This document shows positions 61,724 to 64,000 of a stretch of 64,000 nucleotides of DNA, piece by piece. The translations under genes were made by a program, and so were the position numbers. How positions within the stretch are numbered: position 1 is the stretch's first letter; each line of letters opens with the position of its first letter. The notes under the pieces are model-generated. The model ran no database searches. It saw only the letters and a program-made list of their open reading frames with translations, and had not been told where the DNA came from. Source of the stretch: Candidatus Litorirhabdus singularis (GTDB lineage: Bacteria; Pseudomonadota; Gammaproteobacteria; Pseudomonadales; Halieaceae). The DNA is taken from contig NZ_SHNN01000003.1 of assembly GCF_026262625.1 (NCBI RefSeq), forward strand, positions 496,001-560,000, given 5' to 3'.

Positions 61724-62668
61724 CTAATCGACTTCAGGTGTTTCGCGGGCACTGCCAGGCCAGCGCAGAGGCGCCAAAAACAAACCCCAGTAAGTCAGCG
61801 GCAACTCAACATCCCCCGTGCCGATATCGGAGCTTTGCTGAACCCTGTCCCGCGGCCAGAAGAAACTACCAAAGACCCAGTCCCAGACAATCGTGTTGTT
61901 ACCGTAGTTGTGATTCGCCAGAGTGACATCCTTGCTGTGGTGCCAACGATGCAGCTCTGCCATCGAGAAAATGTAATTCAGCGGGCCCAGGTGCACGCGA
62001 TAATTGGCGTGCTGAAAATAACCGTGACTGGCACTGAACAATGCCACCAACAGAAAGCATTCCGGCGACGCCCCCAACAGCACCAGCGGCAGCGTGCCCG
62101 ACAGACCGTAGAAGGTGATATCGAGATAATGAAAGCGCGGCGCATTAAGCCAGTACAGCCGATTGGAACTGTGATGCACGGCATGCAGGCGCCAGCCCCA
62201 GGGCCACTCGTGCATCTTGCGGTGATACCAGTAACTGCCGAGGTCCGCGATCAACAATGCCAAACAAAACTGTGGCAGCAACGGCCAGCTGTGCGGCCAC
62301 AGTGACCATGGCATATGCGCTGCCAGATACCCTCCCAGCAAAGCAAACAAGGCCAGGCGCAACGGCTCGGAGACCACAGCCGCCAACAGAGAGTTGATCA
62401 CCAGCGTGGTTATATCGGTGCGTACATTTTCCGTCCAGCTGGGGTGCCAATCCGCACAGTGCGGCTGCACTCGCTCCAACAGCCAGACACAAAGCGGCAC
62501 CGACACCAAACCAACCCCAAATGCCGCGGCGGTTGCCTCCGGGCGATGCTGCATGACCCAGAGCATACCGCCCATGACGGTGATCATAACTAGCGGGTAA
62601 CTGGTCCAACTGATCAGTCGTCGCCACCACAGCGCCGGATACAGGAAATAGGGGTTGTCTGCCGTCAT
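61724..62668 (-). CDS. Sterol desaturase / fatty acid hydroxylase family membrane protein
   Basis: 314 residues with four to five membrane segments. The histidine clusters of the di-iron family are seen: YWYHRKMHEW, LHAVHHSSNRLYWLNAPRFH and ELHRWHHSKDVTLANHNYGNN. Such enzymes hydroxylate or desaturate sterols, fatty acids or carotenoids in the inner membrane with O2. In this context it could act on the same hydrophobic substrate as the P450. It starts 15 bases after the end of the SDR gene on the same strand. Confidence 0.92.
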   Translation of the reverse strand: MTADNPYFLYPALWWRRLISWTSYPLVMITVMGGMLWVMQHRPEATAAAFGVGLVSVPLCVWLLERVQPHCADWHPSWTENVRTDITTLVINSLLAAVVSEPLRLALFALLGGYLAAHMPWSLWPHSWPLLPQFCLALLIADLGSYWYHRKMHEWPWGWRLHAVHHSSNRLYWLNAPRFHYLDITFYGLSGTLPLVLLGASPECFLLVALFSASHGYFQHANYRVHLGPLNYIFSMAELHRWHHSKDVTLANHNYGNNTIVWDWVFGSFFWPRDRVQQSSDIGTGDVELPLTYWGLFLAPLRWPGSARETPEVD

Positions 62669-62683
62669 AAGTCAGAGTCTAGC

Positions 62684-63427
62684 TCAACCGCCAACAAAAC
62701 CGCCATTAATAACCAAGGTATGACCGGTGACCCAGCTGGCCTCCTCAGACGCCAAATAGACTACGCCAGCAGCCACATCCTCGGGGGTACCGATACGGCG
62801 GGTGGCATAGAACTTCTCAGCACCCACGCTGAATTCAGGCGGCACCGTATTAATCAGGCCCAGAGCAATGGAGTTAGCGGTCACACCTTTTTTGCCAACC
62901 TCCAACGCCAAGGAGCGCATAAAACCGTCCATAGCGGCCTTGGCCGCGCCATAGATACTGGAACCGTAATGACCGATACGCCCGGCATCAGAAGTGATGG
63001 CAATCAGCCGCCCCCAACCACGCTCCACCATCGAGTCAGCCACCAGACGCACGCAATTGAGCAAGCCATACAAGTTGTTATCGATGTGCTGCTGCCATTC
63101 GGCTTCCGGCATTTTTAAAAACGGGGTGACGGTCTGCCCATGTGGCAGCGTACCCACGTTGGCGACCAGAATATCCACGGGGCCCACACCCTGTTCTGCG
63201 ACCGCCAAGGCGTTGGCAACCGCGTCCCGGTCAGTGACATCAAACCCGGCTGCAACCGCGGTGTGGCCGGCGGCTACCAACTCGGCTGCCATAGATTCAG
63301 CGCGCTCGGTAAAGTAGTCGTTCACTATCACCGTAGCGCCCTGGGCCGCGAGACTGCGGGCAATGCCCGCCCCGATACCACGACCGGCGCCGGTAACCAA
63401 CGCAACCTTGCCATTCAATTCAAACAT
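62684..63427 (-). CDS. Short-chain dehydrogenase/reductase
   Basis: 247 residues of a FabG-like SDR: TGAGRGIGAGIARSLAAQGATVIVND (12-19), NVGTLPHG region in place of NNAG, RLIAITSDAGRIGHYGSSIYGAAKAAMDGFM with the catalytic Ser, Tyr and Lys, and SWVTGHTLVINGGFVGG at the end. It would oxidise a hydroxyl of a ring or acyl-CoA compound. It lies between the unknown Cys/His protein (31 bases) and the hydroxylase gene. Confidence 0.92.
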   Translation of the reverse strand: MFELNGKVALVTGAGRGIGAGIARSLAAQGATVIVNDYFTERAESMAAELVAAGHTAVAAGFDVTDRDAVANALAVAEQGVGPVDILVANVGTLPHGQTVTPFLKMPEAEWQQHIDNNLYGLLNCVRLVADSMVERGWGRLIAITSDAGRIGHYGSSIYGAAKAAMDGFMRSLALEVGKKGVTANSIALGLINTVPPEFSVGAEKFYATRRIGTPEDVAAGVVYLASEEASWVTGHTLVINGGFVGG

Positions 63428-63457
63428 GCTGTTCGCTCTCCAATAGGGTGCACGACG

Positions 63458-64000
63458 TCAGTGATCACTGCCTACTGCTATCAGGTCAGTCGGCTTCTTC
63501 AGTCCTAAACGCTGGTAATAGCGCTCGGGGATGTTGGAAGCCACTTTATACATATGCACGATGCAAGGTCCGCGCGCCAAATCAGCGGCTGGCTCAACCA
63601 TGAACAACGGCGCACCAAAATGTTTAATGGCCGCGATCTCAGCGGCGGGCTCGTGACAGCAGTAAATCGGCAGGTTGTCGCGGCCATAGGTGAGCGGCCC
63701 CGGTTCTTGCACCAGCGCTCCGCCGCGCTGCTCACTATAAGCGCCCTGCTGAATCAGCCGCGCGCCACTGGGGCAGGTATGTGGCCGGAAGGTCACTTTT
63801 TCGTCGTCCTCACTGAGACTGAACGGCTGCAAATGACAGCGGGTAAACGCAATCAGCCGCTGTACTCGTTCTCGAAACGGCAGGTTTCCCCCGGGGTCAA
63901 GCATCTGCGGTTGCATCACGGCTTCCAGCACCTGCTGCAGCGGCTCGATTCCCCAACCCCGATACAGAATGGATAGCAGCGCGGTTATGCGCGACATCAT
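63458..64000 (-). CDS. Protein of unknown function with conserved-looking Cys/His residues (may be 5'-truncated)
   Basis: 180 codons are visible, starting with two ATG codons at the window edge, so the true start may lie outside. I do not recognise the family. Visible features: ITALLSILYRGWGIEPLQQVL helix, a cysteine/histidine set (FTRCHLQPF, RPHTCPSGARL, YCCHEPAAEI) and a C-terminal block FGAPLFMVEPAADLARGPCIVHMYKVASNIPERYYQRLGL. The spaced Cys and His could bind a metal. It precedes the SDR on the same strand by 31 bases, so it probably belongs to the same catabolic unit. Confidence 0.6.
   Translation of the reverse strand: MMSRITALLSILYRGWGIEPLQQVLEAVMQPQMLDPGGNLPFRERVQRLIAFTRCHLQPFSLSEDDEKVTFRPHTCPSGARLIQQGAYSEQRGGALVQEPGPLTYGRDNLPIYCCHEPAAEIAAIKHFGAPLFMVEPAADLARGPCIVHMYKVASNIPERYYQRLGLKKPTDLIAVGSDH

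Noticed and set aside
63459-63470. Perfect 12-base palindrome CAGTGATCACTG as an operator for the SDR gene
   Set aside because: It overlaps the last codons and stop of the upstream gene and its GATC core is likely chance; no promoter elements surround it.

Overview
The window looks like chromosomal DNA of a Gram-negative, probably marine or environmental gammaproteobacterium. Evidence: a TonB-dependent receptor, NodT-type and HlyD-type envelope efflux parts, a FabY-type ketosynthase, a GspG-like pseudopilin, and many acyl-CoA and oxygenase genes typical of aerobic degraders of hydrophobic ring compounds. I cannot name the genus from sequence alone. No rRNA, tRNA, CRISPR array, transposase or phage gene was recognised.

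Layout. 1-5328 (+): tail of a TonB-dependent receptor, a GPH-type transporter, an acetoacetate-decarboxylase-family protein, an unusual 3-hydroxyacyl-CoA dehydrogenase and an SDR, apparently one catabolic run. 5356-7747 (-): flavin amine oxidase and a membrane-anchored FAH-family protein. 7748-9479: a DoxX-family gene flanked by two decayed gene ends (alpha/beta hydrolase, Na+/H+ antiporter) with micro-repeats. 9480-12753 (+): orphan pseudopilin plus a GGDEF-EAL protein. 12789-16327 (-): carotenoid oxygenase, GST, saccharopine-dehydrogenase-like reductase.

16648-24168 (+) is the most striking region: five tightly packed genes encoding a complete electron conduit across the envelope. They are a CymA/NapC-like tetraheme quinol dehydrogenase, a ten-heme-site hybrid with an MtrA-like front half and an ethylbenzene-dehydrogenase-like heme domain behind, a decaheme MtrA/DmsE, an MtrB/PioB barrel and a decaheme MtrC/OmcA lipoprotein. 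Together they carry 34 predicted heme sites. No terminal reductase gene accompanies them.

24218-44521 is mixed housekeeping and accessory DNA: CDF transporter, retropepsin-like protease, LigT phosphodiesterase, FabY, a Rieske oxygenase behind a strong palindrome, two glycosyltransferases, a carboxyltransferase, pyrophosphatase, crotonase and bicupin, a K+-channel-like protein, a DUF2955/HlyD/NodT efflux system, an AI-2E transporter and a Na+/H+ antiporter.

44893-64000 is dominated by a 13-gene minus-strand operon (59083 down to 45354) with P450, extradiol dioxygenase, VOC protein, two divergent acyl-CoA dehydrogenases, TetR regulator, MFE-like SDR, two crotonases, a fused 2-oxoacid:ferredoxin oxidoreductase, two MaoC-fold hydratase subunits and a CaiB-type CoA-transferase. 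It has a consensus-like promoter and a 9-bp-arm inverted repeat over the start site. Upstream lie a split ACAD10/11-like kinase-dehydrogenase pair, a sterol-desaturase-family hydroxylase, an SDR and an unknown Cys/His protein. The content suggests oxidation and ring opening of a polycyclic or alicyclic compound (steroid or terpenoid class), but the substrate cannot be read from the sequence.
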